Of a DNA stretch of 64,000 nt, positions 53,790-64,000 are shown piece by piece. This DNA is from Cyclospora cayetanensis (Eukaryota > Apicomplexa > Conoidasida > Eucoccidiorida > Eimeriidae): positions 1 through 64,000 of the forward strand of contig NW_020312107.1 in NCBI RefSeq assembly GCF_002999335.1, given 5' to 3'. Position 1 is the first letter of the stretch. Every line of letters begins with the position of its first letter. The notes under the pieces are model-generated. The model was not told the origin of the DNA and ran no database searches. It saw nothing but the letters and a program-made list of their open reading frames with translations. The translations under genes and the position numbers were made by a program.

Positions 53790-56700
53790 TTATGTGCCTG
53801 GAGGTGCTGTGCCCACCCGTTGATGCATAGGGAGTGACTCCTGTAAAAGGCGCAGTACGCCCTCCTCGTCGAACACCCAGAGTGAATTCTCTGATTGAAA
53901 GCCGGAGCAGATATCTTCTTTGCCAGAGGACGCGTTTGACAGACTCTGGGTTCCTGGGGGCTCACCTATAGTGTTGTGGAGTGCGCTACCCTCGGCTAGC
54001 GCATTCTCGTGAGGACTCTTGACGCTTGCTGCCTCCGCTGAACTTGCTGTTATGCCACTTGGCGTGAGATTACACCCCCAGCGAGATCGCGTTCTGGTTT
54101 GCAGCAACCGATATGCGGACGGTGAGCAGCGTGCAGCTAAGGTGGCAAATGGGAATGCACGTGGAGTTACTGTTTGGATAGTCATCTGCAGGAAGAGCAT
54201 CGATCACACGCACCAGATTGCACCGTGAGCCTTTATCCATAAAGCGCGCGCATGCTAAGGATTTCTCCTCAACAGCGTTTCTAAGTGTTAAAGGAATGGA
54301 GCTGGTATCATGCAGGCCGCATGCAGCCTTACCAATCTGTACGTTTCTTGACGCCACGGAAGCTGGCCAGCTGCGTGTGTTGTCTTGGTTCTAGAGGTCT
54401 CGGAGAATACTTTTGAGATTAAGTTACGCTGCTTTAACGCATCCACAGCGCTGCTGTGCAGCTGTCTCCGAATCGTTCGATACGCCTGCGAAACGTGGCC
54501 CCACTGTCGCTGTACCCACGCGATTTCCTCAGGTTTGGCACCTCTGCCGCCACAGCAAATGGCGTGGTCAAGGCTAGGAGGCAGGAGGCCTTCTTCAGTC
54601 CAACTGGGGAGGAGAGACACCTGCAACGCTAGTGAGATCAGTTTACAGTTGGAGCCACGGAAAATGCCTCCACCAAGAGACACGACAGGCCAGGCTGGGA
54701 GTTTACTAGGGAAGTCCTGTGCTGCACCGTGGAAGGTGTCAGGCAAATCCAAAGGCACTGAAGGCGTGAGATCTTTAGACCCCCTGAGATCCTGCTGCAC
54801 GAGCAAAAGCTGCTGCTGCCATTCATCAAACTCGGCAGTTTCCATCGGGGCACTAAAAGAGTCGGAATGCATAATGCAGGCCCTACTGAGATCAGTTGGG
54901 AAAAGCTTTGCTAGACGATTGTCCGCTTCAGACGGTAACCCACGAAACTTAGTGCCATTACGCATTACTGAAGCTGGAGGGGCCCAGGAGTCTTGACTGT
55001 TTCCAGGTAGTTGCTCCATGCCGCTGTTCAAAGCCGAGAGACGCTCACGGAGCGCCTGGGAGCTATCTATGAAGTAATCTTCAAAAAGAGTAGCTGCCGT
55101 GCGGCGTGTCACACCTGGCAGTCGGCTAAGATCTTGCACTGCCCCGTCCCGTAAAATGCTTCGACTGGGAAAACAATCACCGACCACAATCCAATGCATG
55201 ATGCATTGCGTTAAAGTCATACACGTGTATAACGCAACGGGCCTTTCTTACGCCTCCATGGAATTTCTCCGAGGATTCAACTACGAACTTGCTAGCGCCC
55301 TACGTATTGCACCTCCAGTTTCATGTAAAAGCCCCTTTTGCTCAAGCACCGTGATGTGCAGACCCTTGCGACAGACACAAGCGCGCAAACTAAACTCACG
55401 ACTGCCTCATAAGCTCTGTGATGCCGTGAGACAAGACCACGTGAATCTTCTGCAAGACTGCGGAACGGAAGGCTCCACGCTTCACCAAATTCGTCTCTTC
55501 CCCACGCAGAAGCAGGCCGCCATCTCGCAGCAACAAAAGTGCTTCAGCAACATTGTATATTGGAATCCGTGAACGGTGCAGAATTTCGTATGCCTGAAAG
55601 GGCGTCAAGCACAGTCAAAGCTCCAGTTTGGATACAAGCATAGCAAAGCCTCTGTGAAAGAAGGCACTAACTCAGAGCATTTCAGTAATTCCTGCTTGTA
55701 CATTTAGTAAGCACTTGTTTTCAGGCCGCTTTCCAGACCACCAGACAAAAGCCATCAACAGTCCAAACGTACCATCTTGTATGCACGCGCTCTGAAGGCA
55801 CTTCCACTTTTCTTCCCAACAATGGCTTCGTCAATGCTTCCGTAAAGTGGTGCCCGGACTCTTCCATCCAAATGTTGCTGCTGCTCTTCTTCCTGAAGCT
55901 GCTCCAAACGTCGCTGCCTCCACAGCAGGCCAAGGCTCTCTAGGATTTCCGCATTCCTGCATACAGAGTCGCGAACAAAGATATTCGAGATAGTTTACAG
56001 CACAAGCGAAAATTAGAGTGACGCCCTCTTGTATTTGGAACACCTGCTATAGTCAGAGGTGCATAGCGACTTGAACAAAATTGCAGCTCCCGCATCTGTC
56101 CATCAATCGTGCTCACTTGGGTGTCGGGGATGCTCTGTAAGATAAAACACAGAAGAAAATCGGTTTATTAAACAGGTCATTCCATCGTAAGAGTGTGAAA
56201 CGGAAAGCTCTGCGGTTCTATGTGTGCATCTACCTTGAAACTCGGTATTGTGTAGCACCTGAGTAAAGTGCATGCGGAGGGGCACTGCACAAACTTACGT
56301 TTCCTTTGCTATCTTCATGAAACGGCTATCCATGTGGCGCAGGGCTTGCTGAAAAGCCTCCAGGTCTTTAGGGTAATGCTCTTCTTCTCTCTTTGACAGA
56401 GTGCCACCCTGCATATTTTGCACCGAGACTTGCTCCCCCTCCGGGCACGCGTAGGTACCGCATAATCGTGAAAATCCTCTTTTGTAAGCATTGTACTGAC
56501 TTAATGATGTACCATTATCCTCGGTTCCACCGTATGAACGTTGAGACACCATCTCAGTGAAGGCAAAGGGCTTTCCCTCATGCTGTGACCTGCGGGTGTT
56601 TGTGCAACCGGAAGCCAGATTACTTTCAGTGTGCCCCAAGCTTCCCCAGCGCGCTCCTACTTGGCCATTTGCATCAGCTTTATATGTACTACACGCCGCT

Positions 56701-57035
56701 GGTTGTCCACTCCTTCGAAGATATGAAGCGCAGTTTCTGGCTGGCAATGGTTGGTGTCTGTCATGGCCTAATATGCCACTCGCCAGGTTGCACGGCTTAG
56801 CAGTGCCAAATCGAGTACCCCACGTTTTCATGGAGGGAACAAACGTCCCATTGAGCCCTACATTTGGTCCAGATAGAGATAGAGGCGATGGCTTTACGAA
56901 GCCGTAGCGCCCTAGGCATATCCTTTGTTTACTGGGAGGTCGCCGAAGAGTCACCGCCACCGTTGTACAGGTACATCCCGCAAGAAAAACCAACTCCACC
57001 AGAAAAAATATCCAGAGGCTCCTCAAAGCCTCCAT
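53790..57035 (-). CDS. Secreted/organellar 780-aa protein, possible degenerate DNA polymerase X fold
   Basis: Five minus-strand exons join with exact phases: 57035-56299, 55956-55773, 55593-55400, 55164-54333, 54185-53790. They total 2,343 nt and 780 aa. The N-terminus MEALRSLWIFFLVELVFLAG is a classic signal peptide, followed by an Arg/Ser/Thr/Pro-rich stretch. In apicomplexans this is compatible with apicoplast bipartite targeting, although simple secretion is possible. The middle reads FRARAYKMAYEILHRS, a helical segment, then LSRLPGVTRRTAATLFEDY, a helix-hairpin-helix like the second HhH of Pol beta. Later LGGGIFRGSN and a C-terminal DEEGVLRLL sit where Pol X has TGSxxFN and its final helix. 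I see no GDxD catalytic motif, so if it is a Pol X relative the palm has lost its catalytic Asp residues. A coiled, Gln/Glu-rich helix precedes the core. An unrelated HhH protein is a fair alternative. Confidence 0.65.
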
Positions 57036-57926
57036 GAGCGGAGAAAAAGCAATACTTCATCTCCGAATCAACAGAGGATGGACAGTAGAAGACAACAGAC
57101 ACTCAAACGGCAGTGCACCCCAGCTTTGCTCCATATCTTTTGAAGTAGAAGCCTATGCAATCCTTCATAAAAATAGAAAGAGTAAGTAGGCTTACGTCAT
57201 GCTGGAGGGGCAGTACCTCTACTGGGCTCGAGCAGCTGTACACATTTGACTAGTGACCGTGTTAACGTAGAGTAATGCGCTCATTCTAAAGATAGTATTG
57301 CATGGTACCACGGTCAAAATGGCCATAGATGGCATCCCAACCGGGTCCACTTCATATGCATACGTTTAAGGGACCTGGAAATGGGAGGTACACATCCTAT
57401 AAATCGAAGCTGAGGATCAGATCGGATGGTGATTGTTTGGCTCACCATGTAAAGCTGGGTAGTGGAATATACAACATGCTAATACTAGGTGTATTGTCAC
57501 TCCCGATATCTTGAGCCAACGAGCAAATTTGTACGCGTATGACCCTGTCCCCACCCGGACGGGGGGCCCCCCACTCGCATGCAGCAAAGGCATTGTTCTG
57601 TATTGGTCCAAAGTGGATACGGTGGGTTCAGCTGCTGTTCTTTTATTTTAAGCGGACAACCAGTAGGATCCTGATGGGTAGAAGACTAAGGCCCTGTGCA
57701 TATGTACCACGTATAGCTTGGCATGGCAGCCGACGGACGATGAAGGCAGAAAGGAAGAATTTGTAGAGTTTCCTAGCCTTATGATTAAAATCATGGCAGT
57801 CATTCATCAACGCAAACCTCAGAGCTTAAAAGGGTGAGAAGCCATTCAACTGAAGGATGGGCTCTCAGTTTACTCGTTTGACCCTTCCATCGACTCCAGC
57901 GGTGCAGGTCATATCAAGATGCTGCC
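57036..57926. other. Divergent spacer, no gene seen
   Basis: This lies between the starts of the minus-strand 780-aa gene and the plus-strand 570-aa gene, so it probably holds both promoters. No coding exon or repeat is evident. Confidence 0.55.
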
Positions 57927-60869
57927 ATGGGGAAGTACTCGAACTTAGTCTCGAGGCTTGTGAGCAACTCGCAACTAAAGATAACTCAGACAGCTAAAGT
58001 ATGTCCCAAGCAGCTGCTCGATGCAGCTCTGCTGGCACCAGTGGTACCGCCGCACACCTACTCCTCCGGCAGGGATCAGGCAGCCGCATGCCTAGCCACA
58101 TCTGGTGCATCTCCGTCCTATAAAAGACGCAGTTTAGAACTGATCGGACATGCAAGTGAGAAGCGCAATGACGTGGGCTCGACGATTTCCGGCGAGCCCA
58201 GTACAGAAGCATTCACCAAGGCAACTAGCATTTGGGCTACCTTGGAGACGCATGCCATGCTGGCTTTGCCTAGCCTCAGGTAAAGTCACACATGCTTTAT
58301 CTCCTGCGAAACATCTTTGAGCTTGGCTAGCTCCTTCTCACTGAATACTCGACGAAGTGCATTTGCGTATGCATTGTGTAGTCCGTCCGGGATCCTCCAA
58401 TTCATGTTCCTGGCACTGCGGGGAAACTACACGCCCGTGGATTTTATCCAAGAGGTTGGCTATCATAATCCGTTTGCTCCGCTGTTTTCTACTTGATTAC
58501 AAGGTTCACAATCGTCAACCCCGGCAGCTGTAGAGCGCAAGAGCTCCCCATACTAGCGACAATGTCTTGAACCCAATACACAGCTTAGCATCATCACCAA
58601 CAGTTTACATGTAATCGAGTTTTTTGGGGTGTCGGACTCAGCTGCACCAATACCTGCTTACTAGCGAGCCAGCGGCCCCCCCAGTTGAAGCATTCTGGCA
58701 GCTGTGGACTGCAAACGATATAGCGCTGTTGTGCAAATTGCTCGTTGGGTAAGCAAGTCGCCTGCGTTCCCTTCACAAGGGCCTCGAATTGCTTATATAG
58801 ACTGCATAAAATCCGTGTGTCCGTGGATCCCCCATGCCTGGATATTTCGTTTGCGCTGCGCATTGTCTTGCGTTATGCTGTGACCGACAGACACAGACTG
58901 TCTGAGGGGCCGCTTGTTCTTCTGGTTTGCGCTCGCATCGCCTGTTGTCTACCCCACTTTCTCCCGCAAGACTCGGCTATTGTTATAAATGCTATGGCCG
59001 CAGACCCTTCGTCCTATTTGACTAAGTGTTTGGTGCAACCATTGAACCAGCTGATAGAGACAGCCTCTCACAAGCCTGCTGCTGCGGCTGAGAAGGCACT
59101 CTTGATCGAACTGTCCCGCCATCTCCAGCAGTGTAATGGGCCTCATGAGGCAGCGGCACATACCCTGAATGGAGCTGATCCCACATGGTCTCTATTTCAG
59201 TGGCTGCTAACGGGCTTCACGAAACAGGCAGGTTCCCCGGATGTATGCGAATAGTGTAAAGCACCCGTAAGCCAAATCGGCAATGCATCTACATATATAT
59301 ATATATGCCCTCTGCGCATCTCTCTTGGTTGTGTCTTCAGTTGGATCAGGCCTACCTGAACGATTGTGTAAGGGTATTTCATTCTGCTGCATGGATCAAC
59401 GCTTCTATCGTACGCACTTGTCCTTGCGGATCTCTCGTCTTGTTTTTAGTCAACAATCTTCACTTCCTAGATCACACGGGACATGGGGCACGAGGCTGCG
59501 GGCAGCTTGCTAAGTCTGGTACACGTGTGCGTTGATGCATCCATGTGGCTTTCACTGGAATACTCCTTGTGCCGTGTCGCGCAGTCAACATGCCCCGAGC
59601 ACAACTCTGACGCAATTTGGGATTCTCTTAGGCCACTGGGTTGCTTGGCGCAGTATTTGCGGCGCAATGTTGCTGGTATATCTCCCCGCTCAAAATTACG
59701 GTAGGTGTTTGACATTTTTGCATAATGGTGTAGCTGTTTATCCGTTTGTGGTATATCAAGATTCAATACTCTATATTGTACTTCGTCATTATCCATTCTG
59801 TGTCGAAATTCTGATGCTGACATGCTATACGCAGCATCGTTGAAGGTGGCGTTATGTTGTGGCAAATATTAAGGAAGCCGATTGGATCGGCTTTCGTAAC
59901 CCTGAACGAAGCAAGTGCAACTGCAGCGGACATTGCAGGGACTCAGCTTGCAACCCACAATATGCCTGCGAAGGAAAGTCTACCTGAAGTGGATGGAAAA
60001 CAGAGGGGCAGCAGTGTGCCTCTCACGTGTAATCCCCACCAGGATGACTGCACCTTTCCTGCTTTGAGCCATCTTCTTTGCATCAATCAAAATGCCGTAT
60101 CCCCTGGAGGGGACGGCAATCAAAGGCCAGGAGATGAGCCTCTTTGCGCCACTCCTGAAGCGGCTCACTTCGAAGACGCTGTTCGCGACATGCTCATCTC
60201 CGCGATATCGCAGCTATGCGCGTAAGAAGAGATCCCAAAATGTAGTCAGCTAGCAATGGAGCGCGTGGAGGTGGCTAAATTCTCAGTCTGACGCAAGAAG
60301 GGAATGTTGATTCCTTGGGAGTGATGAGAGAGGGTTTTACGTTGTGCGCAGATCTCCTACAGAGCTTAGCCCGGTGGAGTCCATCAGTCTTCTAGATGCC
60401 CTATGGCAGCTCCGCGTGCTCCATGGTCTTGTTATCCCACTTTCGTGGATGGAAGGTAAGGTTAATTGTGGACTCTTATATATCATTCATGGAGGGCGTC
60501 GCATTTGGCACTAGCTGCACCAATTTGGCTTGTTGCGCATGGGTTTCGTAGGCCTTTTCTTCCACCTTGAAGCAAACCTTCATTTGTTATCCCCCCGCTG
60601 CGTGGTATCACTGGTAGCATGTCTCGAGTTATGGCAGTCCAGGGGTGACACAGTTCACAGGAGCTGTTCTACAGGGAAATCTGCAAGGCTTTTCGTCGAA
60701 GGCGCAAAAGACGAACATTACTGCAGAGAGATAGTGAGACTAAACACCTTTTGAGAAGTCTAAAACAACGCATCGAAGCTCTGGGGTAGAAGTTTTGCTT
60801 TGTTTTTGTTGCATAAATGCCCTGGACTAATTGCCTTTAGGTGTCTCGGCTTCGCATGCGGATTTATGA
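57927..60869 (+). CDS. Unrecognised nine-exon protein (about 570 aa), helical
   Basis: Nine exons join with matching phases: 57927-58279, 58382-58454, 58702-58748, 58780-59242, 59341-59367, 59471-59700, 59835-60221, 60352-60455, 60841-60869. They total 1,713 nt and 570 aa. Exon junctions give continuous helical sequence, for example FIQE-LWTANDIALLCKLLVG-ASNCLYRLHK and QLCA-SPTELSPVESISLLDAL. The composition is Leu/Ala-rich with alternating amphipathic helices, which suggests a HEAT/ARM-like scaffold. No motif allows a family call. The last junction is the least certain: another frame at 60841-60908 (VSRLRMRIYEKTKGEGIFLP) also looks coding and ends at a donor, so the true 3' end may lie further right, possibly with an exon near 61208-61278. 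Repeat content is very low compared with the genes on the left. Confidence 0.55.
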
Positions 60870-62853
60870 GAAGACCAAGGGTGAAGGCATCTTCCTGCCA
60901 GACAAGGTCGGGCTAGACAACACAAATCTATGCGGCCGTACACACCATCTTAAATGTGCCGTAATCTTACCCAGATAAATGTTTGGGTGTCAAAAAAGCA
61001 CGTATCTGAGGGCACTTCATACCTAATGATGGTTAGAAAACCACCAGCTCTAGAGACCTTGTACGCGTGAATATACGGACTGACTGTGGCACGAACGAAG
61101 CAATTCGCGCATATACTTTTGTCTTGCCCGCAGGAGAGGCTTTTGGTGAAACTTTTGGATGAGTGGTCCAGCAGAAAAACATGTCCCTGAGTATATATAT
61201 ATTGCAGGAGGCATTCCGCCAGCACCACCATGCCCAGAATCGCTATATTCTCCGTAAAGACTTCGTAGTAATTGTAGGAAAGCCTTTGCTCTATTTGACC
61301 ACAATGCCTTTTGAACGGCTACTCCAGACTCTAGTATATGTTTCTAGCAGTGTATGAAGCAGACACTGGCTCAAGAATTTCGTAGGGAATAGAAGAGTGG
61401 ACAAAGTTGAAGGTAGCTGCTAGATGTATTTTCAACATTTTTCTGTAGGTCGGGAACGTGGGTGGCTGACTGTCGTATCTGAACAGGCTTAATGTGTACA
61501 TTTCTTCAGAGCACAACAGAACTTTCCGTGTCTTCTGAACTTCTCCGCAACATCGCGGTGCTGTTTTCATGGGTCGCCTGTGCCCCAACCATGCCAAAAG
61601 TGTCAGCTTAACATAATACTCAGATTTCATTTTAGAGGGAATCAAGGTAATCTGCAGGATACGTCAGGTCTGTAGCCAGGAAATATTTGGCAGGTTCAAA
61701 GACTACAGGAAAAAGACACACCTCCAATTCGAGCTGCCGCAGCTATTTGCCCACTAAGCTGCAGTCTCATCAGGATACAATAAGAACTGCATGAGGAAAT
61801 TCGTGTTGTGGTTTTCTTGGGTTGATGCTGTGGCAAGTTGCTCCTTTGCATTACGCTGACCGCACGGTGCCATTGTTCCCCGTTTCCTGAAGCAGTGCCA
61901 CGGAAGGATCTATTAGAGCATCGGAATAGGACATATACAGGCACTATATAAACTCTAGGGTATGTTTTTCTGCAGCAATCCACCGAATATCCGTGGGAAC
62001 GTCGGTTATCATGATGTTGTAGGCGACGGCCCGCACATGACCGGACCGGTGGACTACGGAGCAACACAGTATGAATTCCCACATATTTGGTTGATAACTA
62101 ATCGTCAGCCGTGTTGTATACGCTTAACAACTTAAAATTTAGTATCAGTACTTGTGCATGCGTATTTGGTGACAACGGCAATTGGGAACTCGGCCTCCTG
62201 TCTGCAAAAGGAGCCCCTAAAAGTGCCTCCTTCCCCGCTGCTGATGCTCGAGGTTGCACTTTAGCCTGCCACTTCCGGTATCGGCAGGTGTGTCAATAAG
62301 TGCTCTGGATGTACCAAGTCTTATACTTTGAGTGAGGGGAGAGGTTTAAAAGTGTTGTTTTGAAGCTCCACTCTCGACTATGAGTAGATGCTAGGGTGGG
62401 GCACCGAGTCTCTCCAAGCTAATCACGTGCCACCTTTCAGGGCTAATATGCGAAGCAAATCCCCCTGTGTTTGTATGTACGAAAACAGAGGAAATAGTGC
62501 TTATTAGGGCTATGCGACTTCTTACCCCTCATCTTAGTTTGTAGACCTACCAGCTGTGCCATACCCGTCTTATCTGAGGTGTGTGAATGCGTTCTTTTTA
62601 CAGGCAGCAAGCCCCAGTTTTTACAAACAGTGTTCCGTTTCACGTTCTGTTTCTCTTGGTTAGACAGCTGTGAGCTTTTGGTTTTCTCAGAATATCGACT
62701 TTTGGGACACCCTAGACAAATGCGCATCCTTGCCAACACTCTGAAAGGGTCTTTATTATCCGGAAAGTATAAAGGGTAGCTACTGTGTTTGTTAGGACCT
62801 GATCGCAGGTCGTTCGTAGGCCTGCTTATGTTTGCCGTGAGACTTAATACCCA
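60870..62853. other. Spacer, possibly with 3' exons of the preceding gene
   Basis: No clear gene. Two short segments, 60841-60908 and 61208-61278 (after a TATATATATTGCAG acceptor), have protein-like readings in plus frames and could be alternative terminal exons of the 570-aa gene. The rest shows no coding signal. Confidence 0.45.
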
Positions 62854-64000
62854 ATGGCTCTTGCGCAGCATTCCGACTCGCCTACGTCCATAGTAGTTCA
62901 TTCAAGTAGTGAGGAATGCCCCGCTACGACGTCCTCAGCATATCCAGGAACAGTGGATCCATCTAGAGGTGAAGTTGGCGACTGGGACTTCCCCAGTATA
63001 TGTGCCCTGCCCCTCCGAGAAAGCCAAGCAATTCCACGGCGAACTTCGCGAGACAATCCTGCTGCAAGGACTGAAACCCATAGTCCTGACGGGGCGGAAC
63101 CACTACATAGCCCATGGTTTCATCTTTTCGCAAATGCTTCGTTTGATCTCCAAAAGGCATGCTGTTTTGGATCATATGCTGCTGGGCCAGGGAATGGGAT
63201 ACCTCCTGAAAGCCCACTTGCGCAGAATTCTTCCGTTCCAGTTGTCCAAGATCCTCCTTCATCAATCGTAGAAGACGGCGCAAACTACCAACAGCAGGCT
63301 TCCATTGCATACTGTATTCCTGTTGAAACACGCTATACCCCTGGAATCCCTATCGGAGCTTCATCAGCTGGGGCGCAAGGCCCCAATGCTGTCGTCACAA
63401 CAGTTCCCTCTAATTCTCTTTTCGAAGCCTTCCCTAGTGCTTTGCAACTACTAACAGCGGGCTACTCGCCGCTGACATGCCCAGACAAGAGGCAAGAAGG
63501 TCGGCTTCAATAACGCTATTCTGAAGTCCTTCCGTGCCTCTCAAGTCTGACGTGTCTGAGCGTAAACACGGGTCCTTTCTACTTGCCCTGCTCGCCTGTC
63601 CCTCTTTTGTTTCCAGGAGCCTTGCTACCATCTGCACGAGAGCCAGCATTCGAGGTGGGGAAAAGGTGCGATGGTGAATCTACCTGGCCAAGTGGACACT
63701 TCTTTATTTCGCAGTCCATAGGTTGCGCCGGCTTCGGACGGCGTATGAGCCCTGCAGCAACTGTGGCTCGTACGGGAGTACCTGTAACGAAGCACTTTGA
63801 CCCACTACGCCCATCACCTTTCGATATGTCTAAGTTCGACAGGCGAGACCCTTATTTTCACTTTTATATACCTGTGGACTGTCCGTTCGGCACCAGGTGA
63901 GATCCTTTTTAATTAAAGACGGTCATTAAGTTTTGAACCCAGTACCTAGCATTGTGCACCAAGAGGAGTGAAAGCACGGGCATATAAAAACAAGAATTTT
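62854..64000 (+). CDS. Unrecognised gene, first two exons (3' end outside window)
   Basis: ATG 62854 opens an exon to 63499 (donor GAAG-GTCGGC). It joins 63617-63896 in phase 1 across an intron ending TTTTGTTTCCAG. The second exon ends at CACCAG-GTGAGA in phase 2, so the gene continues past the right edge. The first exon is Ser/Pro/Thr-rich and probably disordered. The second contains the more structured HFDPLRPSPFDMSKFDRR, then DPYFHFYIPVDCPFG, rich in aromatic residues and Asp, which I cannot assign to a family. The alternative start would be an acceptor at the GCGCAG near 62870. Confidence 0.5.

Noticed and set aside
56044..56132. Extra exon in the 780-aa minus gene (reads IPDTQVSTIDGQMREL)
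   Set aside because: It is open and has a donor-like end, but it leaves phase 1 while the next exon needs phase 2. Skipping it joins 56299 to 55956 in perfect phase (KET-NAEILESLG), so it is probably intronic.

Overview
The window looks like nuclear DNA of a coccidian apicomplexan, most probably an Eimeria-type genome (Cyclospora or another eimeriid is not excluded). Three things point there. CAG/CTG runs lie inside coding sequence and read as poly-Gln or poly-Ala tracts. Short GT-AG introns are full of (AT)n, (TGTATG)n and GA/CT microsatellites. The gene set is apicomplexan: a MGNSCC-type inner membrane complex protein, a secreted N-terminus on another gene, and very large paralogue-poor proteins. 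There are no bacterial signals, rRNA genes, CRISPR arrays, transposons or telomere repeats.

Layout, left to right. 1-1,346: TG-rich satellite. 1,347-14,147 (+): nine exons of a giant (at least 2,937 aa) protein built from repeated modules, weakly LEA-2/DUF3712-like, probably incomplete at its 5' end. 14,150-17,430: no gene seen. About 17,434-25,356 (+): a TBC (Rab-GAP) protein with a long poly-Gln tract and a coiled-coil tail. 25,930-28,070 (-): a two-exon WD40 protein. 29,913-35,787 (+): a CENP-C-like kinetochore protein with a clear CENP-C motif and a cupin-like C-terminus. 36,849-37,331 (-): an ISP-family protein. 37.3-40.7 kb: mostly empty, but with an orphan helical-repeat ORF running into a 32-bp minisatellite. 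40,743-53,266 (+): a six-exon URB1/Npa1-like ribosome biogenesis protein of 3,747 aa. 53,790-57,035 (-): a five-exon, 780-aa protein with a signal peptide and a possible degenerate family X polymerase fold. 57,927-60,869 (+): a nine-exon unrecognised protein. 62,854 to the end (+): the first two exons of an unrecognised gene.

The exon models were built by hand. I matched reading frame, splice consensus and intron phase, and several models close exactly: the giant gene, WD40, URB1, the 780-aa gene and the 570-aa gene. The middle and C-terminal parts of the TBC gene and two CENP-C junctions are tentative. The genes do not form one pathway. They are separate housekeeping or cell-biology genes on both strands: Rab traffic, kinetochore, inner membrane complex, and 60S ribosome assembly.

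There is a compositional change near 35.8 kb. To the left, genes and introns are saturated with CAG runs and microsatellites. To the right, spacers are more AT-rich and nearly repeat-free. This resembles the alternating repeat-rich and repeat-poor segments described for Eimeria tenella chromosomes.
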